Shown: positions 36,687 through 46,251, numbered from the stretch's first letter. The stretch is 64,000 nt of DNA from CAWKKW01 sp963850345 (GCA_963850345.1 CAWKKW010000002.1:434001-498000), one strand, 5' to 3'. A program made the numbers and translations. The notes: generated from the letters alone by a model not told the origin.

Positions 36687-36821
36687 ATGGACCTGATCAT
36701 CAAGGCGGCGATGCACGTTCTCTCGGGCCTCTTTCTCATTGGACTGGGCGGGGCATACCTGGTGGTCGTGGCTGTAGTCATAGGCTTTCTTCAAGATCGG
36801 CACGAGATTTTTGGGGATTAG
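36687..36821 (+). CDS. 44-aa single-span membrane protein
   Basis: ATG 36687 has GGAG four bases upstream and encodes 44 residues: a short amphipathic start (MDLIIKAAMHVL), one strongly hydrophobic span (GLFLIGLGGAYLVVVAVVIGF) and a short charged tail (LQDRHEIFGD). It lies between the divergent lnt and the APC permease, 145 bases before the latter. No known family. The good ribosome site and clean topology make it likely real. Confidence 0.6.
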   Translation: MDLIIKAAMHVLSGLFLIGLGGAYLVVVAVVIGFLQDRHEIFGD

Positions 36822-36966
36822 GATTGCAGCGGGCCTTCACAGGTCTTTCAGCATCCGGCAATCGGCCATTGACGCTGCAAGCGATTGGAAATAGACTCAC
36901 CGCTGAGCGTTTCCGCGACTTCAAGGCCTATCAGCAGTAAGCGGTCACCTGGGTTCACCACACTTC

Positions 36967-39336
36967 ATGCCAGTAGAACGAACCGTTAAAGCTCCATCCT
37001 CCACTCGAGTCCGCCTGGTCGTGGCGTCTTCAGTGATGCTCACCTTCATCTCCTTCTGGCGAGCTGCGGCGATCGTTCTGAATGACCTTGGATCCTCAGC
37101 GTTTTACGCAGGCGGTATCTCAGAAGAAGCGGTCGGGAAATCCGCTCCCTGGTTCATTCTTGGAGTAATGCTCTTCGCTTCGGCGGTGCGCTCGGTGTAC
37201 GTCGAGAGCTGCTCGATGTATACGCGCGGCGGTGTCTACCGCGTGGTGAAGGAGGCGCTCGGCGGAACCTTCGCCAAGCTCAGCGTTTCCGCGCTGATGT
37301 TCGACTACATCCTTACGGGTCCGATCTCAGGAGTTTCGGCCGGTCAATATATTGTCGGCCTGTTGAACGAGCTGATGGTCGTGGCATCCACGCACAACTG
37401 GCTCCCCGGAGCGATGCTGGGTCCACACCACACAGCTCCCCAGTTGCCGATGAACGGCACCTCGGCAGTCTTTGCCATAGTGGTCACAATTTACTATTGG
37501 TGGCTCAACACCAAAGGAATCGAAGAGTCGAGCGACAAGGCTCTTGAAGTTATGAAGATCACCACGGTGATGGTGGTCATCCTTCTCGCCTGGGGTGTGT
37601 TCTCCGCGATCTACAAGGGTGCATCGCTCCCGCCGCTGCCAATTCCGTCCAATCTGCATTTCAGCAAGGACGCGATGGGTGTCTTTAGCGGCACTAAATA
37701 TGCGGGCATGTTGGGACTGTTCGGCATCCTGATGGCCTTTGGCCACTCGGTGCTGGCAATGAGCGGTGAAGAATCGCTCGCCCAGGTGAATCGCGAAATC
37801 GAGCACCCCAAGCTCAAGAATCTGAAACGCGCTGCGATCGTGATTGCGATCTACAGCTTCGCCTTCACCGGCGGAGCTTCCCTGCTCGCGGTCATGCTGA
37901 TTCCCGACGCGGTGCGAGTCTCGGTGTATCGGGACAACCTGATCGCCGGCCTGGCCATGTACATGGTCGGCCCAATCGCGCTGCGCATCGTCTTCCGCGT
38001 GTTTGTCGTGATCGTAGGATTTCTGATCCTTTCCGGGGCCATTAATACGTCCATGATCGGCTCGACCGGCGTGCTCATGCGCGTCGCAGAAGACGGCGTG
38101 CTGACGGACTGGTTCCGCAAGCCCCAGAAGAAGTACGGCACCAGCTATCGCATCGTGAACCTGGTGACGGGGATGCAACTCTTCACCATCATCGCCAGTC
38201 GCGGCAACGTGATCGCACTGGGCGAAGCGTATGCGTTCGGCGTGATCTGGAGCTTCACGTTCAATAGCCTGGCCATGCTGGTACTGCGATGGAAGTACAA
38301 GGGAGAGCGCGGCTGGAAGGTGCCTCCCAACATTCGCATCGGCAAGCAGGAGATTCCGCTCGGGCTGCTGTCGGTCTTTATGGTTCTGGTGTCGGTCGCA
38401 CTGGTCAATTTATTTACCAAGACCCTGGCCACAGAGTCCGGAGTGGCGTTCGCCGCGACCTTCTTCATCATCTTCAGCATCTCGGAGCGTAAGAACAAGG
38501 CGCGACATCTGCTCAGCGAAAAGCAGATGAAAGAACACTTTCAGCTGGAACACGAAGATACGGTTGGACGCGATGTGCTGCAGATCGAGCCGGGCTGCAT
38601 GATGGTGACGATGCGCGACTCCGCCAATCCGTACGCGCTGAAGTGGGCGCTCTCCCGAACCAACACCGACGAGCAGGCCATCGTGGTGCTGACGGCCCGC
38701 ATGATGGGCGCGGGGGGACCGGAGTTCATGGAAGCCTCGGAGCAGCTGTTCAGCGAACACGAGCAGATGGTGTTCACCAAGGCCGTATCGGTCGCGGAGA
38801 GTTTCGGCAAACATATTTCGTTGCTGGTGGTGCCAGCGGGCGATATCTTCGCAGCGCTGGTGCAGACGGCGACTTCGCTCGAAGCCTCGGCAGTGGTTTC
38901 AGGCCTCTCCAGCAGAATGAGCGCTCAGGAGCAGGCATTCCACGTCGGCCAGGCATGGGAAGCCTTGCCCGAGGGCAAGAAGCAGTTCACCTTCTACGTC
39001 GTGATGCCGAATGGCGAGGCCTTAGGCTTCCATATCGGGCCGCATACGCCGACGCTGCAGGGCGACGATGTGCAGCTGGTGCATCGACTGTGGCTCAACT
39101 TCCGTCGCGATCCAGGGATGGACGGCCTGCATCACAGCGACATCGTGACGTATGCGCTGACTCGACTGGCGACGGAGTATGCCCGCGACAAGCAGGAGAT
39201 TTTGAAGGGCTTGCAACGCTACTCCCGCGAAGAGGTACAGCCGGTGCAAGGCGGCCTCAGTTTGAAGGAACCGGAGCCGGGGTCAAGTTACTCTGTGCGT
39301 GCGCCGCGAGCCTCTTCTTCCGACCAGGACATCTAA
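36967..39336 (+). CDS. APC-superfamily amino-acid permease with long cytosolic C-terminal domain
   Basis: This 789-aa protein starts with an APC transporter (about 12 membrane segments, residues ~20-515), with the typical early region GSSAFYAGG and SVYVESCSMYTRGGVYRVV. It is followed by about 270 soluble residues. The tail (e.g. MMVTMRDSANPYALKWAL, then ISLLVVPAGDIFAALVQTA) has the alternating strand-helix look of a universal-stress-type domain, as in other fused APC transporters. The substrate is not predictable. The tail probably binds a nucleotide or partner to gate uptake; that is inference. Confidence 0.85.
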   Translation: MPVERTVKAPSSTRVRLVVASSVMLTFISFWRAAAIVLNDLGSSAFYAGGISEEAVGKSAPWFILGVMLFASAVRSVYVESCSMYTRGGVYRVVKEALGGTFAKLSVSALMFDYILTGPISGVSAGQYIVGLLNELMVVASTHNWLPGAMLGPHHTAPQLPMNGTSAVFAIVVTIYYWWLNTKGIEESSDKALEVMKITTVMVVILLAWGVFSAIYKGASLPPLPIPSNLHFSKDAMGVFSGTKYAGMLGLFGILMAFGHSVLAMSGEESLAQVNREIEHPKLKNLKRAAIVIAIYSFAFTGGASLLAVMLIPDAVRVSVYRDNLIAGLAMYMVGPIALRIVFRVFVVIVGFLILSGAINTSMIGSTGVLMRVAEDGVLTDWFRKPQKKYGTSYRIVNLVTGMQLFTIIASRGNVIALGEAYAFGVIWSFTFNSLAMLVLRWKYKGERGWKVPPNIRIGKQEIPLGLLSVFMVLVSVALVNLFTKTLATESGVAFAATFFIIFSISERKNKARHLLSEKQMKEHFQLEHEDTVGRDVLQIEPGCMMVTMRDSANPYALKWALSRTNTDEQAIVVLTARMMGAGGPEFMEASEQLFSEHEQMVFTKAVSVAESFGKHISLLVVPAGDIFAALVQTATSLEASAVVSGLSSRMSAQEQAFHVGQAWEALPEGKKQFTFYVVMPNGEALGFHIGPHTPTLQGDDVQLVHRLWLNFRRDPGMDGLHHSDIVTYALTRLATEYARDKQEILKGLQRYSREEVQPVQGGLSLKEPEPGSSYSVRAPRASSSDQDI

Positions 39337-39392
39337 GCCGCCGGCTCCTGCTGACGAGATCCCCACTCCCTGACTAGAAACCCGCTCCGAAC

Positions 39393-40103
39393 TTACTTGA
39401 GCGACTCCCCAGGTTCAATTGCAAGCACTTCAACATTGGAGCCGCTCAGATGGTTGCGCAATTCCTCCGGCGTACCCGTGAGTGCAGGAAACGTTCCGTA
39501 GTGGATGGGCAGCACCTTACTGACACCGACATACTTCGCCGCCAGCGCGGCGGCCTTCGGGCCCATGGTGTAGTGATCGCCGATCGGCAACATGGCGAGT
39601 TCGGGCTGATAGAGTTCGCGAATCAACTGCATGTCGGAATACACCGAAGTGTCGCCGGCGTGGTAGAGCGTCGGCCCGCCCTCGACTGCGATCACAAAGC
39701 CCGCAGGTTCGCCACCATAGATCAGCTTGCCCTCATCCTCAATGCTGGAGGAGTGTTTCGCCTCGACCATGGTGATGGTCACGTCTTTGAATGTGTAGGA
39801 GCCGCCGAGATTCATGCTGACGACGTTGTTCACGTCCTTCGATTCGAGCCACTCGCCCAATTCAAAGATGGCCAGAATCGTAGGCTCATATTTCCGAGCC
39901 ACTGAAACTGCGTCCGCGATGTGATCGGAGTGCCCATGGCTCAGCAGCATCAAGTCAATCTTGGCGGGCAGTTCGCGGCCCTTGGGATATTTGGGGTTGT
40001 GCTCGATAAAAGGATCGATCAGGATCGATGTACCTTTTGCCGATTGAATGTGCACAGTCGAGTGTCCGAGCCATGTCACCACAGCTCCCTTCAGATCGCT
40101 CAT
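39393..40103 (-). CDS. UPF0173 metal-dependent hydrolase (metallo-beta-lactamase fold)
   Basis: This 236-aa protein matches the UPF0173 family. It has the MBL motif LSHGHSDHIADAV (HxHxDH), later His in LYHAGDTSVYSD and VLPIHYGTFPAL, and the family's opening VTWLGHSTVHI. Members hydrolyse phosphodiester or lactone bonds, but few are characterised. It is transcribed convergently with the permease and divergently from the P450 gene. Confidence 0.92.
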   Translation of the reverse strand: MSDLKGAVVTWLGHSTVHIQSAKGTSILIDPFIEHNPKYPKGRELPAKIDLMLLSHGHSDHIADAVSVARKYEPTILAIFELGEWLESKDVNNVVSMNLGGSYTFKDVTITMVEAKHSSSIEDEGKLIYGGEPAGFVIAVEGGPTLYHAGDTSVYSDMQLIRELYQPELAMLPIGDHYTMGPKAAALAAKYVGVSKVLPIHYGTFPALTGTPEELRNHLSGSNVEVLAIEPGESLK

Positions 40104-40288
40104 CGTAGCTGCTCCTCTAAATTACGTTTGTATCCTAATCGTAAATCGGTGTTACATCGGGTGTGCCCGGCCGGGCGGCGACCCAGGGCAACTACGTCTT
40201 GGGATGCGGCTTCACGAAGAGAGCACGAGCAAGTTGTTGATGTGCTGCACATCGGTGTCACGGCGCTTGGGTACACTGCAGGGAGACC

Positions 40289-41659
40289 ATGACCAAGCCG
40301 GACATTCGATTGCGCGCGGGCACGCAGATTCCCCTGGGACCGCCGTTTTTGCCGCGACTGCTGACCGGGCAGGTGTTCCGGCAGACGGCCGCGGAGTTCA
40401 TGGTCGCGAATGCTCGCACGTACGGCGACATTGTTCACTACAGCGCAGGACAACGAAAAGTCTTCCAGTTCAACCATCCAGACCTGATCCAGGAATTGCT
40501 GATCAACAACGAGAGCCGGCACCTCCGCGGAGTCGTCATGCAGAAGGCGCGGTTTGTGCTGGGCGACGGTCTGCTCACCAGCGAAGAACCGCTGCACATG
40601 CGTCAGCGCCGGATGGCGCAACCCGCATTTCACCGGGACCGCATCGCTGCGTATGGCGACGTGATCTCGCGACTGTCGCTGGACATGACTGCGGGGTGGC
40701 AGAGTGGCAAGGTGATTGATCTTCACGAGGAGATGCTGCTGCTCGCCTTACGCATTGTGGGCAAGTGCCTCTTCGACATGGATGTGGATTCGGAGGTAAG
40801 GAAGATCGCAGCAGCGGTCGACGCGTTCATGGGATTTCTACCGCTGGTGTTTCTTCCGTTCTCGCGATACATCGAGCGAATGCCTATCGGACCGATGAAG
40901 CGCATCCGCCAGGGTGAAGCGGAATTGAACGCGCTGATCTACGGCATGATTCGCGAACGGCGGCAAGACCCAGGGGATCGGGGCGATCTGCTCTCGATGC
41001 TCCTGGCCTCGGTGGACACGGAAGAGAACACCGGCCGCATGACCGACAAGCAGGTAAGAGATGAGTGCCTGACGGTCTTGCTCGCAGGGCACGAGACCAC
41101 GGCCAATGCATTGAGCTTCGCGCTCTGGCTGCTCGCACAACATCAAGACGTGCAGCAGAAGTTGCATCAGGAGGCCGTGGCGGTTCTCGGTAGCCGTGTT
41201 CCGGGGTCGGCGGATTACCCCAACCTCCCCTATGCGCAGATGGTGTTCTCCGAGGTGCTGCGGCTGTATCCGCCAGTGTGGGTTACGGCGCGGACGTGCG
41301 CGCAGGATTACGAATTTCACGGCGTGCGTCTTCCTGCCGGAGCGATTCTGCTCGCCCCGCAGGTGGCCGTCCATAGCGATCCCCGGTTCTGGACCGAGCC
41401 AACTCGCTTTGATCCCGAGCGATTCTCCCCGGGAACAAAGACCTCACGCCAACGCTTCGCGTACTTTCCCTTCGGCGCTGGCGCTCGGCAGTGCATCGGC
41501 GAGGGATTGGCCTGGATGGAGGGCGTGCTGGTGCTAGCGACGATTGTCCGGCGGTTCCGCATTCTGCCTGCACCCGGTTCGCCAGCCACGCTGCCGGTGA
41601 AGGCGGCGATCACGCTGCGTCCGGCGAATGGCCTTCCTTTGCTGCTCGAACAACGCTAG
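40289..41659 (+). CDS. Cytochrome P450
   Basis: This is a 456-aa class-I-type soluble P450. I-helix LLAGHETTANALSFAL has the acid-Thr pair for oxygen activation. The K-helix motif is EVLRLYPPVWV, followed by FDPERFSP. The heme loop FGAGARQCIGEGLAWMEG has the Cys ligand. GGGAG precedes ATG 40289. No ferredoxin or reductase gene is adjacent, so electron partners are elsewhere. Substrate unknown; it resembles long-chain or terpenoid-type P450s (CYP102/CYP110-like) in its heme and K-helix motifs only. Confidence 0.95.
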   Translation: MTKPDIRLRAGTQIPLGPPFLPRLLTGQVFRQTAAEFMVANARTYGDIVHYSAGQRKVFQFNHPDLIQELLINNESRHLRGVVMQKARFVLGDGLLTSEEPLHMRQRRMAQPAFHRDRIAAYGDVISRLSLDMTAGWQSGKVIDLHEEMLLLALRIVGKCLFDMDVDSEVRKIAAAVDAFMGFLPLVFLPFSRYIERMPIGPMKRIRQGEAELNALIYGMIRERRQDPGDRGDLLSMLLASVDTEENTGRMTDKQVRDECLTVLLAGHETTANALSFALWLLAQHQDVQQKLHQEAVAVLGSRVPGSADYPNLPYAQMVFSEVLRLYPPVWVTARTCAQDYEFHGVRLPAGAILLAPQVAVHSDPRFWTEPTRFDPERFSPGTKTSRQRFAYFPFGAGARQCIGEGLAWMEGVLVLATIVRRFRILPAPGSPATLPVKAAITLRPANGLPLLLEQR

Positions 41660-41718
41660 AAACTGCCAGTTGACCGCCGTTGAGGATCGGGGTACTCTCA
41701 GTCCATTGAGGCGAACAA

Positions 41719-42819
41719 ATGGCGAATATGCAGGCAGACCTCTTCCCCATCCTCAGCGACCAGCCGTCCGAGCCGGTCCATTCCGGAATCGCTCGCCTGG
41801 CCGACCTCGGAGATCACGTCCGCGACGGTCACCTGATCGAATTCCGGTCGTTGCCGGTGCGCTCCATTCTCAACAACTCGGTTTCGAAGCGGCGGCTGCT
41901 CTTCGCCAAGAGCATCAACCCGTACCGCGGATGCGAATTCGCCTGCCGCTACTGTTACGCGCGCTACACCCACGAATTTATGGAGCTGCGCGACCCGAAG
42001 GACTTCGAGCGCAAGATCTTTATCAAGGAGAGTGCGGCGTGGCTGCTGCGGCAGGAGCTTCGGCACGTTCGGCCGGGCGAGGAGATCGCGATTGGGACGG
42101 CTACGGACCCGTACCAACCGATCGAGCGAACAGCGCAGGTCACCCGAAGCCTGTTGGAGGTGCTTGTGGAGCATCAGGATCTATCCATCGGCATCGTGAC
42201 AAAGTCAACGCTGATCGAGCGTGACATTGCACTGCTGCAGCAGATCGCTGCGCGAAACGAACTGGTGATCCACCTGACGATCACCACGCCCGACGCGAAG
42301 CTGGCGCGCATCCTCGAGCCGCGCGCACCAAGGCCGGACCTCCGGCTGCGTACAGTAGCTCGTTTGCGGAAGGCTGGATTGCGCGCGGGCATTCTGTGTT
42401 CGCCGCTGCTGCCGGGAATCACCGATACACTGGAGGCGCTCGATCGCATGGCACGCAGGGCAAAGCGCGCGGACGCGAGTTTCTTCGCAGCGCAGCCGCT
42501 ATTTCTCAAGCCGTGTTCGCGCGAGACCTACCTGGGATTTGTGCGTGAACACTTCCCTGCCTTGGAGCCGATGTACCGCCGGCGGTTCGACAGCGACGCG
42601 TTCGTGTCGAGGGCCTATGCGCAACGAATGGAAGCACTGGTGGAGACAGTGACGCGGAAGCATGGACTTCACCCGCGCAGCACGGATGCTCTGCTGACTC
42701 ATGAAGTCACCGCAGAATCGGAGCCGCAGGTGCAGGCACAGGGGAATCTGTGGCAAGAGACGCGCAAGCCGGTGAAAAGCATGAGCGGACAAAAAGGAAA
42801 GGCGGCCGCCTGGCGATGA
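41719..42819 (+). CDS. Radical SAM protein of the SPL-like (Rv2578c/PA0069) family
   Basis: This is a 366-aa radical SAM enzyme. The cluster motif is GCEFACRYCYARYTHEF (CxxxCxxC), followed by EIAIGTATDPYQP and ITTPDAKLARILEPRAP, typical of the family distantly related to spore photoproduct lyase. Function is unassigned in most bacteria. It begins 60 bases after the P450 gene on the same strand; a shared transcript is possible. The C-terminal tail (residues ~320-366) is charged and probably disordered. Confidence 0.9.
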   Translation: MANMQADLFPILSDQPSEPVHSGIARLADLGDHVRDGHLIEFRSLPVRSILNNSVSKRRLLFAKSINPYRGCEFACRYCYARYTHEFMELRDPKDFERKIFIKESAAWLLRQELRHVRPGEEIAIGTATDPYQPIERTAQVTRSLLEVLVEHQDLSIGIVTKSTLIERDIALLQQIAARNELVIHLTITTPDAKLARILEPRAPRPDLRLRTVARLRKAGLRAGILCSPLLPGITDTLEALDRMARRAKRADASFFAAQPLFLKPCSRETYLGFVREHFPALEPMYRRRFDSDAFVSRAYAQRMEALVETVTRKHGLHPRSTDALLTHEVTAESEPQVQAQGNLWQETRKPVKSMSGQKGKAAAWR

Positions 42820-42837
42820 GAGCGGCAGAGGCCTGAT

Positions 42838-43500
42838 TTAGCGGGTGATGATGACTTCGTTGAGATTATCTTTAGCGAGGTAGAACTTGTAGTTGCTGTA
42901 GGCGGAGAACAGCTTCTCGATGTTGCGGTTCGTATAAGCGCGAAGCACGGGATGTGGCGCGCTCTCTTGCATCTCGATATCGTCGCCATCAATCAGGTGA
43001 TAGCGGCAGTAGACGGTCTCAGGGCCGGAGGCCTTGGTATGGAAGAGCGCGAGAACGCGGCCGCCGGGGTCCATGCACTCGTGCAGACGATTCACCAGCG
43101 GGACAACGAGTGGCTCGGGCAGGTAGTCCAGGGTAGACCAGAGCAGCAGCACATCGAATCGCCGGTCGCCGAAATTGAGATTGGTCTTAAGGAAACGTTC
43201 GGTGTCGAAGCCAGGCGCGGCTCCTGCCTCAACGGGCGGCAGGCTCCAGTCCCCATCGAGCGCTTCGTGGACTAGGTCGGCCATGTAGACGCTGTGGCCC
43301 ATGCCGGTGAGGAAGTTGATATTCGTCGGAGAAGTGGGGCCGATGTCGAGTACGCGCAGACCTTGTTCGGCCTTGAGGTGTTTCAGCAGCGCAGACCACC
43401 CGCTGGAGTGGCGGGGGTAGCGCGGGCCAACCAGCATTGTCCGGCTACCGGCGGCTGCGCCTTCGTTCTGCTTCTTGCCGAATATTCCTCGCAATGCCAT
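42838..43500 (-). CDS. Class I SAM-dependent methyltransferase-like protein
   Basis: The product is about 220 aa. SAM motif I appears as LRVLDIGPTSPTN, motif II region as SVYMADLVHEAL, and a motif IV-like RFDVLLLWSTLDYLPEP, then GGRVLALFHT. The start at ATG 43500 (MALRGIFGKKQ) is preferred over the upstream frame. The motif I loop (DIGPTSPTN) is not the standard GxGxG, so ligand and activity should not be assumed. It is convergent with the radical SAM gene. Confidence 0.78.
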   Translation of the reverse strand: MALRGIFGKKQNEGAAAGSRTMLVGPRYPRHSSGWSALLKHLKAEQGLRVLDIGPTSPTNINFLTGMGHSVYMADLVHEALDGDWSLPPVEAGAAPGFDTERFLKTNLNFGDRRFDVLLLWSTLDYLPEPLVVPLVNRLHECMDPGGRVLALFHTKASGPETVYCRYHLIDGDDIEMQESAPHPVLRAYTNRNIEKLFSAYSNYKFYLAKDNLNEVIITR

Positions 43501-43674
43501 TGCTGGTCTGCTCTGCTCCCAGGAGCCTTCGAAGTAAAGCGCGGGAATTTGTATCAATTCCCGCTACACAAATCATGGAACGCTTCTTCCCTGCGTACCT
43601 GGCGTACTGGTTGGTGCTCTTCAGCTTGAGGTGCAGTGAGCTGCGTCGCGGCCCGTCAGGATTCGAGACGAGTT

Positions 43675-44070
43675 CTAGACGCGAGCGGCGGGCGCGGGTT
43701 GACCGGCGGTGGCTGGTTTGTCGGCTGGCTTCGGTGCTCCCTGGATGAGGTCGACCTTGCCGGAAAAACCGGCATTCTCTTCAATGGACAAGCGGGAGGC
43801 GGTGATATCACCCACCAGGTTGCCGCCCTGGCGCAGTTCCACGCGACCGGTGGCATTCACATTGCCTTTGAGCGAGCCGAGAATGATCACGTCCCGGGCC
43901 GACACATTCGCCGTGACATGCGCATTGGTTCCAATGGTAAGCCGGCTCTCCGTCAGAGTAATAGTGCCTTCCACGAGGCCGTCGACGAGCAGATCTTCAT
44001 TGCCCTTTACCTCTCCCCTGATCTGCACGGACTTGCCTATTGCGGCAGCACTAGTTTCTGCTGGACTCAT
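43675..44070 (-). CDS. Bactofilin (polymer-forming cytoskeletal protein)
   Basis: Bactofilins form filaments that help shape cells and place envelope machinery. This 131-aa protein has the right-handed beta-helix of the family: short turns such as GKSVQIRGEVKGNEDLLVDGLVEGTI (given only in part), LTIGTNAHVTANVSA, DVIILGSLKGNVNATGRVEL. Short flexible termini flank it, the last being Pro/Ala-rich. The start is ATG 44070 (MSPAETSAAAIG); the upstream frame is non-coding. No LmdC/M23 peptidase partner is adjacent. Confidence 0.92.
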   Translation of the reverse strand: MSPAETSAAAIGKSVQIRGEVKGNEDLLVDGLVEGTITLTESRLTIGTNAHVTANVSARDVIILGSLKGNVNATGRVELRQGGNLVGDITASRLSIEENAGFSGKVDLIQGAPKPADKPATAGQPAPAARV

Positions 44071-44333
44071 GAATATCTCCTGTATGGGACAGTATCTCAC
44101 CGAACTATACGCAAGGTGGGGACGGCACCGCAACAGCAGTTTCACCCCTTGCCCCTCGAACGATACGGGTTGCGGACGTTTGTGAGCAGGTCAAGAACGG
44201 CAGCTAACTCCAACTACAAGGCCGCGCGTCTAACACTTTGCAAGAGTCTGCGATGATGAATTGGCGCACGGGGCGAAAGGCGTATTCCTCCCTTGCCGAC
44301 GGAGCATCAGAAACATGCCAGGAAGGGACGACC

Positions 44334-45209
44334 ATGAGTCTTGATTTTCGAAGGTGCGGCATCGCGCTAGCGGCTGTGGGAATGCTTTCGCTTACGGGTT
44401 TCGCGAACGCCCAGAGCGCTGAGGATCCAGCTGCCCTGGTCCGGGCGGCCTCCTGGAATGAGTTGCATTCGTCGAACTCGGGACAGCCGTTCCGATACAA
44501 GATACACAAGGTTGACGACGGCAAAGTGACCACCAAGGAGATCGTGGAGACGGCGCACGACGGCGACGTGGCCAGGCTGATCGCGGTGGACGATAAGCCG
44601 CTGACGCCGGACCAGCAGAAAGCCGAGATGGATCGACTGAATAATCTGCTCGCGCACCCGGAGATCCAGGAACATCGGCGCAAGCGCGAGAAGGAAGACA
44701 GTGATCGCGCGAACGAGATGATCCGGCTGCTGCCGGATGCGTTCATTTACAAGCTCGAGGGCATGGTTCAGGGGAGCAGCGGTCCCGCGTACCGGCTGAG
44801 CTTCGTGCCAAATCCGAACTTCCAGCCGCCGGACCGCGAAGCGCAGGTGTACCACGGGCTCACGGGTGAGCTATGGATCGACAGGGACCAGAAGCGCATG
44901 GTGAAGATGGACGCGCACCTGATCGCCGACGTCGACTTTGGCTGGGGCATTCTGGGCAGGCTCTACAAGGGTGGAACCATCCTGGTGGAACAGGCGGACG
45001 TGGGCGAACACCACTGGGAGGCCACGCACATGAAGCTGAACCTGACCGGCAAGGCGCTCATGTTCAAATCGCTCAGCTTCAAAACGGTTGAGGACTCGAG
45101 CGAATTCCAGCCCGTTCCGAAACAGCTCACCTATAAGGAAGCAGTCCAGATGTTGCAGAATGACAAGCAAGCAGCGCAGGTCGCTGCAGGTGGCGGACAC
45201 CTGCGATAA
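44334..45209 (+). CDS. Exported protein of unknown function
   Basis: A signal peptide (CGIALAAVGMLSLTGFANA, cleaved before QSAED) leads a 291-aa protein rich in beta-strands: GELWIDRDQKRMVKMDAHL, GTILVEQADVGEHHWEATHM, KALMFKSLSFKTVEDSSEF. The pattern of measured strands and the phrase around 'LWIDRDQKRMVKM' resembles LolA-like outer-membrane lipoprotein-sorting folds, though this is a guess by shape only. GGAAGGGA precedes ATG 44334. The ATG at 44238 is rejected because that upstream stretch does not look like protein. A strong terminator follows. Confidence 0.75.
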   Translation: MSLDFRRCGIALAAVGMLSLTGFANAQSAEDPAALVRAASWNELHSSNSGQPFRYKIHKVDDGKVTTKEIVETAHDGDVARLIAVDDKPLTPDQQKAEMDRLNNLLAHPEIQEHRRKREKEDSDRANEMIRLLPDAFIYKLEGMVQGSSGPAYRLSFVPNPNFQPPDREAQVYHGLTGELWIDRDQKRMVKMDAHLIADVDFGWGILGRLYKGGTILVEQADVGEHHWEATHMKLNLTGKALMFKSLSFKTVEDSSEFQPVPKQLTYKEAVQMLQNDKQAAQVAAGGGHLR

Positions 45210-45252
45210 GACATAGCGAGCGAAACAGCAAGGCTATGTAAGTAACAAGTGA

Positions 45253-45277
45253 GGGGCGGAAAGGATCCGCCCCTTTT
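45253..45277 (+). terminator. Rho-independent terminator after the exported-protein gene
   Basis: ggggcgga (45253-45260), loop aagga, tccgcccc (45266-45273) and then tttt. It sits 44 bases downstream of the exported-protein stop at 45209 and before the convergent DUF2076 gene. Confidence 0.85.
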
Positions 45278-45302
45278 GCTTGCCGCGAGTAGTCGTTGCA
45301 AC

Positions 45303-46136
45303 TCAGGAATAGCTTCCGTCGTCGCTGCCATCGCTACCAATCGAGTCACCGGAGTCATCGTAGGCCACGTCGTCGTTGGACGATCCGTTGTCGTTCTGGC
45401 CCTGATCGTCGTAGTCATCCGTGTCGGTACGGGGATCGAAGGTGGCGTTGTCCAGGCGCGCTCCGTCTGGACGATCGTCGTAGGAGGCCTCGTGTTCGTG
45501 GTGCTCCTGCACCGGGTCGGGACGATCGTAGTAGTTGTTCACTACCGTCTCTTCAACCGGCCCGCCGCCGAAGCCCCCATAGCCGCCTCCGGGCATGCCG
45601 AATCCGCCGCCGAATCCGCCTCCGTGACCAAAGCCGTGCAGCAGCGATTCGACGCCTTGAAATGCGAGCGCACCGGCAGCGACACCGGCGGCCGTGGTTG
45701 CCGCGGAGCGCAAAAAGCTGGGCGGGCCGCCCACCGGCGCGCTGCCCATCGGCGCACCCTGGTACTGGGGCGTGGGCACAGTCTGGTACTGCGGGGCAGC
45801 ATAGCTGGGAGGAGCCGTCTGCTGCGAATAAGACGGAGGGGGTGGGGGCGGGGGGTCATTGTGACCGAGCAGACTTCCTAGAAAGCTGCTCGTGCGCGAC
45901 GGCGGGTGCTGCCGCGACTCCGCTACCTGTTGCTGCAATTGCTGAATCTGCCCTCTCGCCTGCTCGATCGCGATGTTCTGTACCAGCACCGTCTGCGCCA
46001 GCATATAGAGCGCATCGGCATCATTGCCGAGCCCCTGCTGGAGCAACTGTTCTGCTTCCGGATCTTTCTCGGTGAGCCGGGTTTGCTGAATCTTGCGAAT
46101 CAGATCGTTAAGCATGTTGCTTTCTTGCGGAGTCAT
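45303..46136 (-). CDS. DUF2076 family protein
   Basis: The protein starts MTPQESNMLNDLIRKIQQTRL, the characteristic DUF2076 N-terminus with a coiled region (EQARGQIQQLQQQVAES, about residues 75-92). Pro/Gln/Tyr-rich and Gly-rich stretches follow, and an acidic Asp/Asn/Ser-rich tail (DDGSYS end) completes ~277 aa. The start is ATG 46136; upstream frame codons look non-coding. DUF2076 proteins are of unknown role; the low-complexity tail suggests a disordered or surface-exposed protein. Confidence 0.82.
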   Translation of the reverse strand: MTPQESNMLNDLIRKIQQTRLTEKDPEAEQLLQQGLGNDADALYMLAQTVLVQNIAIEQARGQIQQLQQQVAESRQHPPSRTSSFLGSLLGHNDPPPPPPPSYSQQTAPPSYAAPQYQTVPTPQYQGAPMGSAPVGGPPSFLRSAATTAAGVAAGALAFQGVESLLHGFGHGGGFGGGFGMPGGGYGGFGGGPVEETVVNNYYDRPDPVQEHHEHEASYDDRPDGARLDNATFDPRTDTDDYDDQGQNDNGSSNDDVAYDDSGDSIGSDGSDDGSYS

Positions 46137-46226
46137 AGTTTCCTCGATGGAGCGCGACGCTCCCGTCATTGGATGCATCGGTGGACGTACACAGAACAGC
46201 CGGTGATAGCGTCCTGTGAGGCACGC

Positions 46227-46251
46227 AAAAAATGGCCAGCCGCTGCTGACC
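46227..46251 (-). terminator. Possible Rho-independent terminator after the racemase operon
   Basis: On the minus strand ggtcag-cagcgg-ctggcc forms a six-pair stem (one G-T pair) followed by a T-run (attttttg). It lies about 180 bases beyond the menC-like stop at 46429, between it and the DUF2076 start. The weak stem lowers confidence. Confidence 0.45.

Noticed and set aside
45542..45640. Gly-rich stretch of the DUF2076 gene as a tandem-repeat array
   Set aside because: It is biased composition (Gly/Pro/Phe) with no fixed period, explained by the protein's low-complexity segment.
45249..45881. Plus-strand ORFs over the DUF2076 gene
   Set aside because: They are Arg/Val-rich shadows of the low-complexity minus-strand gene; no domain or signal is visible.
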